Positions 19,922 to 31,906 are shown, counted from the first letter of the stretch. The stretch: 64,000 nucleotides of DNA from Rana temporaria (GCF_905171775.1 NC_053490.1:151472469-151536468), one strand, 5' to 3'. Notes: a model not told the origin generated them from the sequence alone. Translations and numbers: made by a program.

Positions 19922-21424
19922 CCACTTGCCGACCGCCGCACGACTAAGTACGTCAACAACATGGCACGGGCAGGGCAGAGTGTGGCCGCGGGAGGCTGCG
20001 GTCGGCAAGGGCAGAACAGGGGAATGCCTTTTTAAACAAGGCATTCCCCTTTTCTAGGGGTGCTCAACCTTTTGAAGAGCAGGGGGCCACTTAAGCGACT
20101 TGGTAACCGGTCGCGGGCAACAATAAGCGGAGTGGGTGGATGGCAGCCCACTCTATAGAGCCCACTGAACTCTTTTTTTTCCGATTGGATGTAGGCCTTT
20201 GTAAACGGACACAAGTCCATTTACATCTGCCACCTCTTAGAGGTGAATGGAGGGTCCGATTGGGTCGGACTGACCATGTGAAAGGGGCCTAAGGCTGCTA
20301 TCACACTGATGCACAGTTGTTGACCCGCACCTGTGGCTTTGCTGCACTTTGCCATAGACTTCTATCATATCCTATAGGTGTGGTGCACTTTCAGAAAGCA
20401 CACTAAACTCGCAGATAATAGAAGTCTATGGCTCAGTGCAAGTAAACTGCAGGTGCACTACTCTGCACCTGCGGATTCGTTGAAAGCAGCCCAGTAACCA
20501 CTACAGAACAGATATGCCCGTATATACACTGTGATTTTAGTAATAAACTTACCTTTAATAACATTATTCTATTCTATTCCAGAGCAGGAGGTCGCGGGCC
20601 ACATCAGAGAGCTCCACGGGCCACATCAGAGCGCTCCGCGGGCCACATTTGGCACCCGGGCCACTGGTTGAGCACCCCTGCCCTATTCTGCCTAGTGACA
20701 TTGTCACTGATGACCGTTTCCCATGGTCGGGAACGGTCATCAGTGACGTTTCACGTGTAGCCACGCCCCCTAACAGTAAGAATCTCTCCCTAGGGAACAC
20801 TTAGCCCCTACAGCGCCACCTAGTGGTTAACCCCTTCACTGCCAGTGTCATTTTCACAGTAATCAGTGCATTTTTATAGCACCATCGCTGTAAAATGACA
20901 ATGGTCCCAAAATGGTGTCAAAAGTGTTCGATGTGTTCGCCATAATGTCGCAGTCACGATAAAAATCGCTGATCGCCGCCATAACTAGTAAAACAAAAAA
21001 ATATTAATAAAAATGCCATAAACCTATCCCCTATTTTGTAGACGCTATAACTTTTGCGCAAAAAACAATCAAACGCTCATTGCAATTTTTTTTTTACCAA
21101 AAATATGTAGAAGAATACGTATTGGCCTAAACTGAGGAAAACAAAAAATGTATATATATTTTTGGGGGATATTTATTATAGCAAAAGGAAAAAATATTGC
21201 ATTTTTTTTTAAATTGTCTATTTTTGTTTATAGCTCAAAAATTAAAAACCACAGAGGTGATCAAATACCACCAAAAGAAAGCTCTATTTGTGGAAAAAAA
21301 AGCCGTAAATTTTGTTTGGGAGCCACGTCGCACGATCGTGCAATTGTCATGTAAAGCGACGCAGTGCCAAATCGCAAAAAGTGGCCCGGTCCTTTAGCTA
21401 CAAAATGGTCCGGGGCTTATGTGG
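19922..21424. mobile_element. TTAA-family repeat (CCACTT type) with nested hAT
   Basis: Left end TTAACCACTTGCCGACCGCC shares its TTAA (19918-19921) with the previous element; the right end is GGGGCTTATGTGGTTAT, with TTAA decayed to TTAT (21425-21428). The interior matches the copy at 17745-19365. The hAT at 20055-20680 divides it. Confidence 0.8.
20055..20680. mobile_element. Nested hAT element (AGGGGTGCTCAACC), TSD CCCTWTTC
   Basis: TIRs TAGGGGTGCTCAACC (20055) and GGTTGAGCACCCCTG (ending 20680). TSDs CCCTTTTC (20047-20054) and CCCTATTC (20681-20688) differ by one base. Its middle holds the right end of a GGCCCCTTTCA-type MITE (GTGAAAGGGGCCTAA, 20278-20292) and a small GGCTGCTATCACAC / GAAAGCAGCC pair (20293-20492): a third level of nesting. 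Confidence 0.8.
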
Positions 21425-21428
21425 TTAT

Positions 21429-22741
21429 GAAAGCCACTAACCTTACAAGTTTCGTTCATTCAATAAAAATATTTCAAACTTTTCAATCAGAAAATCGGCC
21501 AAACATTTAAAACATTAGAATTTTGTCAGCTTTTTTCGTATAGCCAGCATTAGATATACTGTATCTAAAAGTTAATTAGATTTTTTTTTTAGCATGCTAA
21601 TAATTTGGTAATAGTTCATATGAGTGTACCTTATTTTAAATATTAAATGTATTTGTCTGCTGAATAATATCACAACTGAAAACAGATTACACTTTTTTTT
21701 TTTTACCAAGGAAAATCAACTAATACTAAGTAAACAATTGCATTGCCTCTTCTAGTAGCTGCAACTGCTGACATCCTCACATTTAATCCTGAAAACCATA
21801 ATTGTTTATCTGGCTGTGTGATCTGCAGTTAGACACAGGTGTCCTCCATCTGCAGGTTTGGCATACTGTGCCTCTGATGTACATTGATGATATTTTCAGA
21901 CTCTTCATGGAAAACACTGCCTGGCATAGTAACTATGGAAATGCACAAAGGCTTCAATTTTTATATTATTAGTTGTCTTTCTGTGCAGGTGATGGAACAA
22001 AAGTGTAGCTGGAGGGAGGACTGCGGTGTATGGCAAAATAAAGCTTTGTAGGACTCTTCAGAAGCAAATTATTTAAGAGAACATTCTGAACTAGCATCAG
22101 GTTTTTTCCAGTATGGGAGTGTGATTCATTGTAAACTGATCTAAGCAGAGTCACGATTAACAAATGTTTTGATAATACATAGGCTCATAAGCAATCCAAA
22201 ATCTAAATGATGATTTTCTAAAGAGTGGAAATTTAAAGAAGACCTTACTATTTACAGAAAAAAAAATAGTAGAGTTTGATGACGTGCATCCTCCCCAAAG
22301 TATTTACATATTCTTAGCTAAAGAGTAAAAAAGCTTTAAAATAAGCCAACCTGACTTTTTTTTAGCTGCTTGCATTGTAAAGTTATTAACTTTCAAAAAT
22401 CCTCAATGATCACTCTAAAGTTGGCTTTAAGTTGAATAGTAACATTTTAGTAACAACTGCTGTGTTACATTAGAGGTCTGACAAACTACCAAGATCTTGC
22501 CGCTATAGGAAATTGCTGAGATTTCCTTGCCTCAAAATCTAAAGTTTAATTTCTGCCCAATGCCTATAGCTCCAGAGGTGAGTGATATTTAACACTTTAA
22601 TGTGCATATTCTAGTCATAGGTTTACATTGAAGTCTTTTAAACCAGCTCTAAATCAAACCTATGCAGGGTAAAGCAATGGCTAGTTTTTTGGTTTCAATG
22701 GTGTTTATTAAAGAATTTTCAAGTTTACAAGATTATACGTT
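21429..22741. other. Intergenic, no gene or TE recognised
   Basis: AT-rich with several poly-T runs. No frame over 70 codons has recognisable content. Confidence 0.5.
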
Positions 22742-22743
22742 AA

Positions 22744-23195
22744 GGCTCATACACACAGTCAGACATCCAACAAAATTTCCCTTGGATTTTTGTCCTAATT
22801 GATTTGTCCGGCCACACCCATAGCATACACACAGTCAGACTTTTCTGCAAACTTTTCTAAAACTTTCCTAACATCACGTGTTTTTTTTGCTATTTTCTGC
22901 TCTTTACCGCCACCCTTTGGTTAACTTCTGCAATTGTTTGTTGCTTTTAACATTGGTTCTGAGCATGCGTATTTGCACTTTGTCCAAAAGTTGGTTGGAT
23001 TGCTGTACACACAGTCAGACAAGGCACCATCGGACTTTTGTTGCCGAAAAGTTGGTCCGTTTGCAGACCCAACTTTTTGTTGGATGAAACCCGAAAAAGT
23101 TGGTCTGATGGAGCGTACACACGGTCAGACAAATTAGAAAACTTGCAGATTTTGAAGTTGGTTGGCAAAAAGTGTGACTGTGTGTATGGGGCTTT
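22744..23195. mobile_element. Harbinger-type MITE (GGCTCATACACACAGTCAGAC)
   Basis: TAA-adjacent left end GGCTCATACACACAGTCAGA and right end GTGACTGTGTGTATGGGGC. It shares with 1340-2228 the CCACCCTTTGG and GAGCATGCG...TTGCACTTTGTCC interior, so it is a diverged single-arm relative. Confidence 0.7.
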
Positions 23196-23685
23196 ACAGT
23201 CACAAAATTTGTTTAACAATATGACAGTAACCCCGCAGAAGCAGCATACTGCGGCCCAAGTGGCAAAAACAGACATTATAAGGCACAACCTCAGGGGCAG
23301 GCCCAGCAATAAACACAATGGCTAGTTTTTAATGTGTACCTACCTTGCAGCAAATGTTTACCTTTCCACCAATTACCTGTCAATCCATGTATCAACCAGG
23401 ACCCCCAAAAAATGGTACTTAGAATGTGCCTCTATGTAATAATACTGGGCCAATCACCAAATCTATAACCCAGTCTTGTAAGTTACAACTTGAGCAAGCT
23501 GCAGCTTACAAGTTGAGGCTTCTCTTGTTTCTGGTCATATGACCATGGCATAGTGTACGGAAGATGTGTTTAATTTTTATGAAACACTTTCAGAGGAAAT
23601 TAACCTAGAATTTCCTAGAAGTGTATTCCTCTATTTATATAGAAAAAAACAGTACTTTTCACCATATAGTACCATTAGACTGATC
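23196..23685. other. Intergenic, nothing recognised
   Basis: No gene; no paired termini seen. Confidence 0.45.
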
Positions 23686-23689
23686 TAAT

Positions 23690-24086
23690 TCTCTGATGAA
23701 AACGGACCGATGGACCGCTTTCATCGGACGAACCGATCGTGTGTGGGCCCCATCGTTTTTTTATCCATCGGTGAAAAAAAATAGAACCTGTTTTAAATTT
23801 TTTCTTATGGTTCAAAAAAGGATAGAAAAAAAAAACGATCGTCTGTGGGGAAATCCGTCGGTCAAAATCCATGCATGCTCAGAATCAAGTCGACGCATGC
23901 TCGGACGCATTGAACTTCATTTTCCTCAGCACGTCGTAGTGTTTTACGTCACCACGTCGGACACGATCGTTTTTTTAACTGATGGTGTGTAGGTAAGACT
24001 GATGAAAGTCTGCTTCATAGGATATCCGATGAAAAAATCCATTGGATTAGATTCCATCAGATATCCGATCGTGTGTACAGGGCATA
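23690..24086. mobile_element. Harbinger-type MITE, left end eroded
   Basis: CATCGGACGAACCGATCGTG...GTGGGCCCCATCG on the left and CCGATCGTGTGTACAGGGCA on the right. Interior GCATGCTCAGAATCAAGTCG and ACGTCACCACGTCGG are shared with 43671-44077, 52228-53499 and 62147-62564. Confidence 0.65.
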
Positions 24087-24160
24087 ACAGTATTTTATTT
24101 TATAACTACCTAAATACCTGATGGCTGGGTTGAGTTGTTAGATTGTCTGGTGTTTAAAGA

Positions 24161-24988
24161 TACCGTATTTTCCGGCGTATAAGACGACGTTTTACATTTT
24201 AAAAAAAAGCCCAAATATCAGGGGTCGTCTTATACGCCGGGTTTAAAATGCAAAACATATGATTTCAGCCGGTGTGCGCAGGAGCGGGGGGGGAGAGAGT
24301 GCGGGTACCGCCGGCATACGGGTTTGATCGGAAACCGTGCATAGAGCATGGAGGAAGAGGAAAGACACCGGATTACAGAGCGGATAGCCTGCTGTTACAG
24401 CAAAGTTTGCCTCCACTCCGCTCGTGGTTATACACAGCCCGCCTCCTGACCCCACGACTGTAAGGTGGACAGAACACGTCCCAGCATTGGATTGCCATTC
24501 TGTCCATCTTACAGGCGCAAGGTCAGGAGGTGGGGCTGTGTGTAATCACGAGCGGAGGCATTTATAATGTAAACTTTGCTGTAACAGCCGACTATGCGCT
24601 CTGTAATCCCGCGGCTTTTCTCTTCCTCCATGCTATATGTACGGCTCCCGATCCTCGGCACAGGTGAGCAGAGGCTGCAATGTTGGCACAGGTGAGCAGA
24701 GGCTGCAATGTTGGCACTGGTGAGCAGAGGCTGCAATGTTGGCACTGGTGAGCAGAGGCTGCAATGTTGGCACTGGTGAGCAGAGGCTGCAATGTTGGCA
24801 TAGGTGAGCAGAGGCTGCAATGGTCGGTTGTGAATATGTGGTGAAATCCATGTTTTTTTTTTTAAATGGTGTTGCCTTGGAAGGGGGTAGTCTTATAGGG
24901 TGAGTATAAACAAAAAGCTATGTTTTCACTGGAAAAATAGGGGGTCGTCTTATACGCCCAGTCATCTTATACGCCGGCAAATACGGTA
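24161..24988. mobile_element. TA-flanked TIR element (CCGTATTTTCCGGCGTATAA)
   Basis: Left TACCGTATTTTCCGGCGTAT and right ATACGCCGGCAAATACGGTA form TIRs next to TA. Internal GTCGTCTTATACGCC words repeat near both ends. The middle is partly palindromic (AAGTTTGCCTCCACTCCGC versus GCGGAGGCATTTATAATG) and holds a minisatellite. Confidence 0.7.
24657..24822. repeat. 28-bp minisatellite, six units
   Basis: Unit GGCACWGGTGAGCAGAGGCT plus GCAATGTT, six copies nearly identical. Because 28 is not a multiple of 3 it opens all three minus-strand frames (QHCSLCSPVPTLQPLL-like peptides), which are artefacts. Confidence 0.92.
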
Positions 24989-25204
24989 CGTGAATACAAT
25001 TTTATGCTATTTTAATTACATAATTTATATATTTTTGCCTAATATAAATAATTATTATGTGTCAGAAACTCCATGTAGTAAGGGGGCTAAGGTTACGGAA
25101 ATAAAAAAACAGGATATATGACTATGGAATAGTGTACAGAAGATCTGTTATATTTTTATGAAAACTTTTCAACAGACTTAAACCTAGAACTGCTATGTGT
25201 CTTC

Positions 25205-25935
25205 TTGTATTTCATATAAAATTATTTTTGACCAACAGTTGGTAGCAGAAACTGAACAGTTGGTAAGATGAATTAGACTGGCAGCAGCAGGGGAATAGCC
25301 CATGTAAAAGGAATGCAATGAGAAGGGAGTTGCAGTAGTTGAGGCGGGAGACAACCAGGCAGTAAACTAGAAGCTTTGGGGTGTTGTTGGTTAGGAAAGG
25401 GGCACCTTTTGAAGATGTTGCAGAGGTTGAGGCAGCAATATTTGCACAGTGATTGGATGCAGGGCCAAAAAGAGAGTCCAAAGTCCAGGATTACACTCAG
25501 AACATTGGCATGTGGGAAGGGGTTGATAGCTGTGCCATCGATCTTAACAGAAAAGTCAGAGTAAGGGGCACGTGGGGGAGGAAATATTACAAGCTCAGTT
25601 TTGGATACACTGAGTTTGAGGAAGTGGTGTGACATCAAGACTGATATGTCTGTCGGTAAATTCGTGATGTATGAGGAGACTGATGGAGTGAGCTGAGTGT
25701 AGATCGAGAATAGGAGAGGTCCAACAACAGAAGCTTGGGGGACCCTGATGGTAAAAGGAAGAGGAGAAGAGGGGGTCGAATTGTAAGTGACATTGTACAA
25801 TTGTAAGATGCAGTGGGATAGGTAAGATGAGAACCAACTAAGTCATGGAGACCAAAGGAGTGGAGTTTTTTGAGGAGAGGGTGGTCAACTGTATCAAAGA
25901 CAGCAGAGAAACCCATGACTAAGCATACAGAGTAG
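25205..25935 (-). pseudogene. L2-clade LINE reverse transcriptase fragment
   Basis: On the minus strand successive frames give FSAVFDTVDHPLLKKLHSFG (from 25911), then VPQASVVGPLLFSIYT, then LKLSVSKTELVIFPP, IDGTAINPFPHANVLSVIL and LLVYCLVVSRLNYCNSLL. In L2/CR1 LINE reverse transcriptases these correspond to AFDTVDH, GVPQGSVLGPLLF, KTELLVFP, IxxLGVILD and SRLDYCNSL. The catalytic FADD box is not intact (region NLPTDISVLM). Frameshifts and missing termini show a dead fragment; the endonuclease domain is absent. Flanks give no clear TSD. Confidence 0.85.
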
Positions 25936-25939
25936 AGAC

Positions 25940-27211
25940 CATAATTTGTTCGGTGTAACTAAATTGTGTGTGAGTTTTAGAAGAGCAGATTCTGTGAACT
26001 GTTGATTGTGAAATCCAGATTGAAATCTAAATACGTGCACCTTTGTAAAGTATATTATTGTGTATTCATATTGCATTTATGAGATATTTTCCAATGCACA
26101 GCTGATTTCTTTTGTATAGCTCTATTGAAAGCTATCGTCTTTATAAAAATATAAAACAACACTCTGCTTTAAACTAATTGCCAAACGTTCTGGTTTTGTA
26201 AATGTTCAAAATTCTGTTATGGTTCAGGAACATCATTATGTACAGGTCAATGTCATTCATACATTTTAGGCTTAATAGTCCTTCAGTGGTTTTGTACTTT
26301 GCATATACAGATGCTGTTATTTTAGTTCTGTTGATTTGAACAAGGAGAAGAGCTATAGTGACCTCCTATCAAAGTCTTGGGAATTGTGAGGTCCCAAGAA
26401 ACATTTAATTCTACTTCAGCAGTGTTTATTATCCTCTTAATATGCATAAAAGCACTGCAAATTACTTGATTATTAGGCGTTCCATAAAAATTAAATGTGT
26501 CTTTTGCAATGTGGGAAATAAGTAATTGCTCGGTAACACTTGCATGAGGGGAAGGCTGGCTAGCAGTTCTGAAATGCTGTCATTGTGCTGTTGGAAGGCA
26601 ATCAGAGAATTGAAATGCCATTGTGATAGATGCAGTTCCATCTGGCTCTTTGGAAGTGTTCACTGGAGTGCTCTTTGGCAGTAAAACAGTCTCCTTTCAT
26701 ATTGTCAAGTAGGCTAGAAATACAGCGACATAAGCAATCATATACCACTCAGGACACCAAAAGTGTTTGACTGCTTAGAGAAGACAGACATCCTAATTTG
26801 CTCAGTTTCCTAATATATTCCAACTATTCATGTGTTTGATACAGTTACAATGCGCCTCCTGATTATCGTTGAAATTCCAACTTAAAAAGTAGCAGCAGAT
26901 TGTCTTTCGAAATCATTTATCCATCTCAGTCATCAGCTATGTTTAGTGATTTAGCTGTACATCTTGCAGCAGAAAAAGAACAGATTCTCTGTTAATTCCC
27001 ACTGTTTTCTCGACATACTGCATATGTCTCCATACCTTTTTATTAACACTTGACAGGGCTCCTGGTGTGTCACAAACTAGTATGCCCCACTTACCACAGC
27101 TACAGACAGATTTAGGGCTGCTATGCTTTGACTTAATTTCTACCTAGGCCTTTCACTAGTGAATAAAAAATGTATCTCACTGTATTGTGATGTCTGCTGA
27201 AATAATGGTTA
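25940..27211. other. Intergenic, no gene or TE recognised
   Basis: One of the few long stretches without obvious repeats; worth comparing with other frogs for conserved non-coding sequence. Confidence 0.45.
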
Positions 27212-27212
27212 G

Positions 27213-27310
<98 letters not shown>

Positions 27311-27320
27311 GTATCTATCT
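27212..27320. repeat. (TCTA)n tetranucleotide tract, about 26 units
   Basis: Uninterrupted TCTA units up to about 27310, then GTATCTATC. It ends directly at the terminal repeat of the Tc1-like element. Confidence 0.95.
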
Positions 27321-27353
27321 AAAGTGCCTTGAAAAAGTATTCATACCCCCTTG

Positions 27354-27683
27354 CAGGGCTTTTTTTCAGGTGGAACTTGGTGGAACTCAGTTCCCCCACC
27401 TCTGGCTCAGACTCTTTGGTGCCTGCTCACCACAATTACTTGTAAACACAGAAGTACGTTTTTTGTGTTTACAAGTGACAGCTCTGTGTGTAACCCTCCT
27501 GAGCTCTGCACTCTGCATGTAATGCAATCCTGGTATTTAATGACCTTTAAGACCCTTTTACTTTTCGTGAAATTTGACTGACCACACCCACTATTTGATG
27601 TGATTTGGAGGGTGTGGATGGGGAGGGGTTTTGGGGCATCGTGGTTGAGTTCCAGCACCTATTATTTGAGAAAAAAAGCCCTG
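27354..27683. mobile_element. hAT-type MITE inside Tc1 terminal region, TSD CCCCCTTG
   Basis: TIRs CAGGGCTTTTTTTC (27354) and GAGAAAAAAAGCCCTG (to 27683); perfect 8-bp TSD CCCCCTTG at 27346-27353 and 27684-27691. Confidence 0.88.
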
Positions 27684-28031
27684 CCCCCTTGACATTTTTT
27701 CACATATTGTCATGTTTAAACCAAAAACTTAAATGTATTTTATTGGGATTTTATGTGATAGGCCGACACAAAGTGGCACATAATTGTGAAGTGGAAGGAA
27801 AATGATAAATGTTTTTAATTCTTTTTTACAAATAAATATCTGAAAAGTGTGGCGTACATTTGCATTCATCCTCCTTTACTCTGATACCTCTAACTGAAAT
27901 CTAATCAAACCAATTGCCTTCAGAGGTCACCTAATTAGTCCATCTGTGTGTAATCTAATCTCAGTATAAATGCAGCTGTTCTGTGAAGCCCTCGGTGGTT
28001 TGATTGAGAACCTTAGTGAACAAACAACATC

Positions 28032-28985
28032 ATGAACGTCAAACAACACACCAGACAGGTCAGGGATAAAGTTGGAGAAGTTTAAAGCAGGGTTAGGTTA
28101 TAAAAAAATATCCCAAGCTATGAGCATTGTTCAATCCATCATCAGAAAATGGAAAGAGTATGGCACAAAACAAACCTACCAAGACACGGACGTCCACCTA
28201 AACTGACAGAGAGCATTCATCAGAGAAGCTGCCAAGAGGTCCATGGTAACTCTGGAGGAGCTGCAGAGATCCACAGCTCAGGTGAGAGAATTTGTCCACA
28301 GGACAACTATTAGTCGTGCACTTCACAATTCTGGCCTTTATGGAAGAGTGGCAAGAAGAAAGCCATTGTTGAACAAAAGCCATAGGAATCCCAGTTTGCA
28401 GCTTGCAAGAAGCAATGTGGGGGACACAGCAAACACGTGAAAGAAGGTGCTCTGGTCAGATGAGACCAAAATTGTATTTTTTGGCCCAAAAGCAAAATGC
28501 TATATGTGGCGAAAAACTAACACAGCAAATCACCCTGAACACACAATCCCCACCGTGAAAGATGGTGGTGGCAGCATCATGTTGTGATGATGTTTTTCTT
28601 CAGCAGGGACAGGGAAGTTGGTCAGAGTTGATGGGAAGATGGATGGATGGAGTCAAATACAGAGGTTCACCTTCCAGCAGGACAACAACCCTAAACCTAC
28701 AGCCAGAGCTACAATGGAATGGTTTAGATCAAAGCATATTCATGTGTACGAATGGCCTAGTCAAAGTCCAAGCCTATATCCAATTTAGAGTCTGTGGCAA
28801 GACTTGAGAATTGCTGTTCACAGACGCTCTCCATCCAGAGTTTGACAGAGCTAAAAAGAGCTTGAGCTATTTTGCAAAGAAAAATGGGCAAAAATTTCAC
28901 TCTCTAAATGTCCAAAGCTGGTAGACACACCTCCAAAAATACTTACAGCTGTAATTGCAGTGAAACATGGTTGTACAAAGTGGGG
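28032..28985 (+). pseudogene. Tc1-like transposase pseudogene
   Basis: An ATG at 28032 begins a degenerate transposase: N-terminal helix-turn-helix remnants, then LWSDETKIVFFGPKAKCYMW (from 28450), a glycine-rich KDGGGSIM block, QQDNNPKPTARATMEWF (from 28672) and EWPSQSPSLYPI (from 28749). In Tc1 transposases the DDE triad lies in the N-side D of the catalytic domain, the DNNPKH aspartate, and the glutamate of NPIENLW. Here that glutamate is a TAG stop (28786-28788). Several frameshifts precede it, and the 3' end is lost. Non-functional. Confidence 0.88.
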
Positions 28986-29158
28986 AAAGATCTGTACTAG
29001 GAGAAGATAAAGATTTTGTTTGAAAATTGTACTGTAGGGAATAACAGCAGGGGGGGAAATTGTACTGGCAAGAGGGGTCATTTTTGGCTGTATTCTGTGC
29101 AGTGGTCTATGCTCTCTGCACTCCTTGGCCCTGCACTCCGTGTGTAATGCACTCCTAA

Positions 29159-29666
29159 GGCCCCATTCACACCTTGGCGTTTTTACGCCTGAAGCGCACT
29201 GCTCACAAACGCCAGAGGGGAGAATTAACATTATTCCCTATGGTGACTGTTCACACCTGAACGCCTGAACGCCCAAACGCCTGTCGCGCGAAGCTCAAAC
29301 AAGTCCCGGACCTTTTTTTGTCGCGCGAATCGCGCGACAGCGGCGTTTGAGCGTTTTTTTCCCCATAGAAAGTAATGGGAAACGCGCGTATTGAGCGTAT
29401 CGCGCGACAACGGGTGTTTGCTATGGGCGTTTCGTCGCTTTAATCAATAGAACTTGTCGCCCATGCAGAAGATTAAAAAAAATCTACCAACATAGCAACA
29501 AGTGATGAAAAGATGATAATTTTTCCTATTGGCTAAAATAAGAAACGCCGAAGTACAAAAACGTCGCACGACGCTGTATGCAAACGCGCAAATAAGCATG
29601 AATACGCGCGAAAAAAAACGCACGAAAAAACGACCAGACGCCCTACGCTCAGGTGTGAATGCAGCC
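29159..29666. mobile_element. Harbinger-type MITE, TSD TAA
   Basis: TIRs GGCCCCATTCACACCT (29159) and AGGTGTGAATGCAGCC (to 29666), flanked by TAA (29156-29158, 29667-29669). The interior is full of GCGCG/ACGC words. Confidence 0.8.
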
Positions 29667-29669
29667 TAA

Positions 29670-30690
29670 GAGTACAAGAGGGTAAATGTACTGTGGCATA
29701 TGTGTGCTGTAAATAAAGTACATTAAGAAGGCTCAAATTTTATTTAGCCATGGCACTTTAAGCCCCTCACGCTCAGAACCAATTTTCTTTTAGATAATTT
29801 TGTTATAATCTTAAAAATATTCAATGTTCTAGTAAATGGTTGATACTGTACCATGTTAGCCATCGTTTAAAGCAGAAAGTTTGAAATTTAAGTAAAACAC
29901 TTTATAGGTTAACCTAAGCTAGCAAATAATATATATTGTTCCAAATTCTACAAATTGTCAGGTACACAGAAATAACATTTTATATGCATACAAAATGTTT
30001 ACATTAGGTTTGCATTTAACAGATACTTGTGCAGAGCTGTTTCTGCCATGCGGCAAGGTGTGAAATTTGTCTGGGATGACACCATCTTGGAGACAACAAG
30101 GATACGTTTGTCACCTTACCTTCTGCTTTCCAACCACTTTCATCACTTAAACTGGGGACTGTCTCTAATTACTGGTTGAAGGAAAGTGATGGAAGATACG
30201 GTACTTTTTAATCTCTCCTGGTCCGTGTTTGGGAATTCATCATAGTGATCAAAGAGGGAAGAGGTGATAGAGAAACCATAAAATAAATTTTTGGGAAACC
30301 AGTTAGCAAAAAAACATAATAATTAAAAAAATTAAATTATGTGATTTTTATTAATTGCAACAACAATAGTAGTAGCGGTAGTACAATTCCCTGGAAGTCT
30401 TGGGCGCTCTACCTTTATTAGCGCCCAATTAAAGTCAATTAAAACTTCAACTGGGTGGACATGCAAATGGAAAGCACGCTATTGCCAGTGAATGTGCCTG
30501 CCCCGTCGGCATATGCAGGAATTTTTTAAGTCAATAGGGCTCAAACATGCAAAGTTCAAAGTCCTCATTGAAGGCTTATATTCAAATTATTAGCCATACA
30601 AATTGTATGGGGACCTGGTTACTGCCCTAAGGAACATGTACCAATGCAGAAAAACAATCCTTTTTAAAGGAGCAGTGATTTTAATGATGC
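29670..30690. other. Intergenic, no gene recognised
   Basis: No convincing ORF. A small hairpin TTGGGCGCTCTACC / TTAGCGCCCAATT is near 30400. Confidence 0.45.
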
Positions 30691-31264
30691 TTAAATGGAT
30701 GTAAACCCAAATTTTTTTTTTGCTGTCACAATGTAGAGTATAACATTTCCTATCATCTGTGCCCAGTCTTGCCACAAAGAGTTAATCCAGCTCTGAGTAG
30801 GGATGAGCCGAACACCCCCCCCCCCGTTCGGTTCGCACCAGAACCTGCGAACACATCAAAAGTTTGTGTGAAAGTTTTTTCGGGAGCAGTGAATTTAATA
30901 ATGATTAAAGTGAAACAATAAAAGTGAAATATTCCTTTAAATTTCGTACCTAGGGGGGGTGTAAAGTATGCCTGTGAAATAGCGCATGTTTCCCGTGCTT
31001 AGAACTATCTCTGCAGAAAGTGTAATTTCTGAAGGAAAAAAAGTCATTTAAAAATCACTCGCGGCTATAATGAATTGTCGGCTCCCGGCAATTTAGAGAG
31101 AATTCATTCATAAAAAAAAAAAAAAAGCGTGGGGGTCCCCCCAAATTCAATTACCAGGCCCTTCAGGTCTGGTATGGATATTAAGGGAAATCCCGCCATC
31201 AATTAAAAAAAAATGACGTGGGGTTCCCCCAAATATCCATTCCAGACCCCTTTATCCGAGCATG

Positions 31265-31660
31265 TAACCTGGCCGCCCGCAGAAAAGAGGGGGGGACAAG
31301 AGAGCGCCCCCCCTCCTGAACCGTACCAGACTACATGCCCTCAACATGGGGAGGATGTCCCCATGTTGATGGGGACAAGGGGAACTCCACTCCAAATTTA
31401 GAAAAAAAATGTCGTGGATTTCCCCTAAAAATCAACACCAGACCCCTTATCGAAGCATGTAACCTGGCCGGCCGCAGAAAAGAGGGGGGGACGAGAGAGC
31501 GCCCCCCTCCTGAACCGTACCAGGCCACATGCCCTCAACATGGGGAGGATGTCCCCATGTTGATGGGGACAAGGGCCTCATCCCCACAACCCTTGCCCGG
31601 TGATTGTGAGGGTCTGCGGGCAGGGGGCTTATCAGAATCTGGAAGACCCCTTTAACAAAG
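31265..31660. repeat. Tandem duplication of about 200 bp in the left arm
   Basis: The block with GCATGTAACCTGGCCG, GAGAGCGCCCC and ACATGCCCTCAACATGGGGA occurs at 31259-31380 and again at 31454-31575; the right arm has it once. Confidence 0.8.
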
Positions 31661-31791
31661 AGGACCCCCAGATCCTGCCCCCCCATGTAAATTGGTAATG
31701 GGGTACATTGTTCCTCTACTAATTCACTAAGGAAGTGTAAATAATTGTAAAAGACAGCCCGCCGAATGACGCGGCTTGAGATAGTGACAGC

Positions 31792-31826
31792 TCTTATATA
31801 GGTGAGGCGGGGCCACCTGTCACGTG
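31792..31826 (-). promoter_or_regulatory. Left-facing TATA/CACGTG promoter-like pair
   Basis: Minus-strand TATATAAG (31793-31800) lies 20 bp from CACGTG (31821-31826), with a GGGGCGGGG-like GC box nearby. Its mirror lies at 31907-31940. Confidence 0.4.
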
Positions 31827-31906
31827 ACCCCGCCCCCCTCTGACTCAAGTGAGAGTCTGGGCTTCCCCAGGGATGTAGTCAAAGTGTGTGTCAGAGGGGG
31901 ATGGGT

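Larger units (their letters stand above)
27321..28985 (+). mobile_element. Tc1-like transposon, 3' end missing
   Basis: Left terminus AGTGCCTTGAAAAAGTATTC, then (after a nested hAT) TTTTTTCACATATTGTCATG and GTGGCACATAATTGTGAAGT, the standard 5' region of a vertebrate Tc1-like family. The matching right terminus is not found after 28985. Confidence 0.8.

Noticed and set aside
24509..24851. Three overlapping Cys/His/Leu-rich minus-strand ORFs
   Set aside because: Products of a 28-bp minisatellite read in three frames.
25273..25800. 175-codon minus-strand ORF as a host gene
   Set aside because: It matches L2-type reverse-transcriptase motifs.
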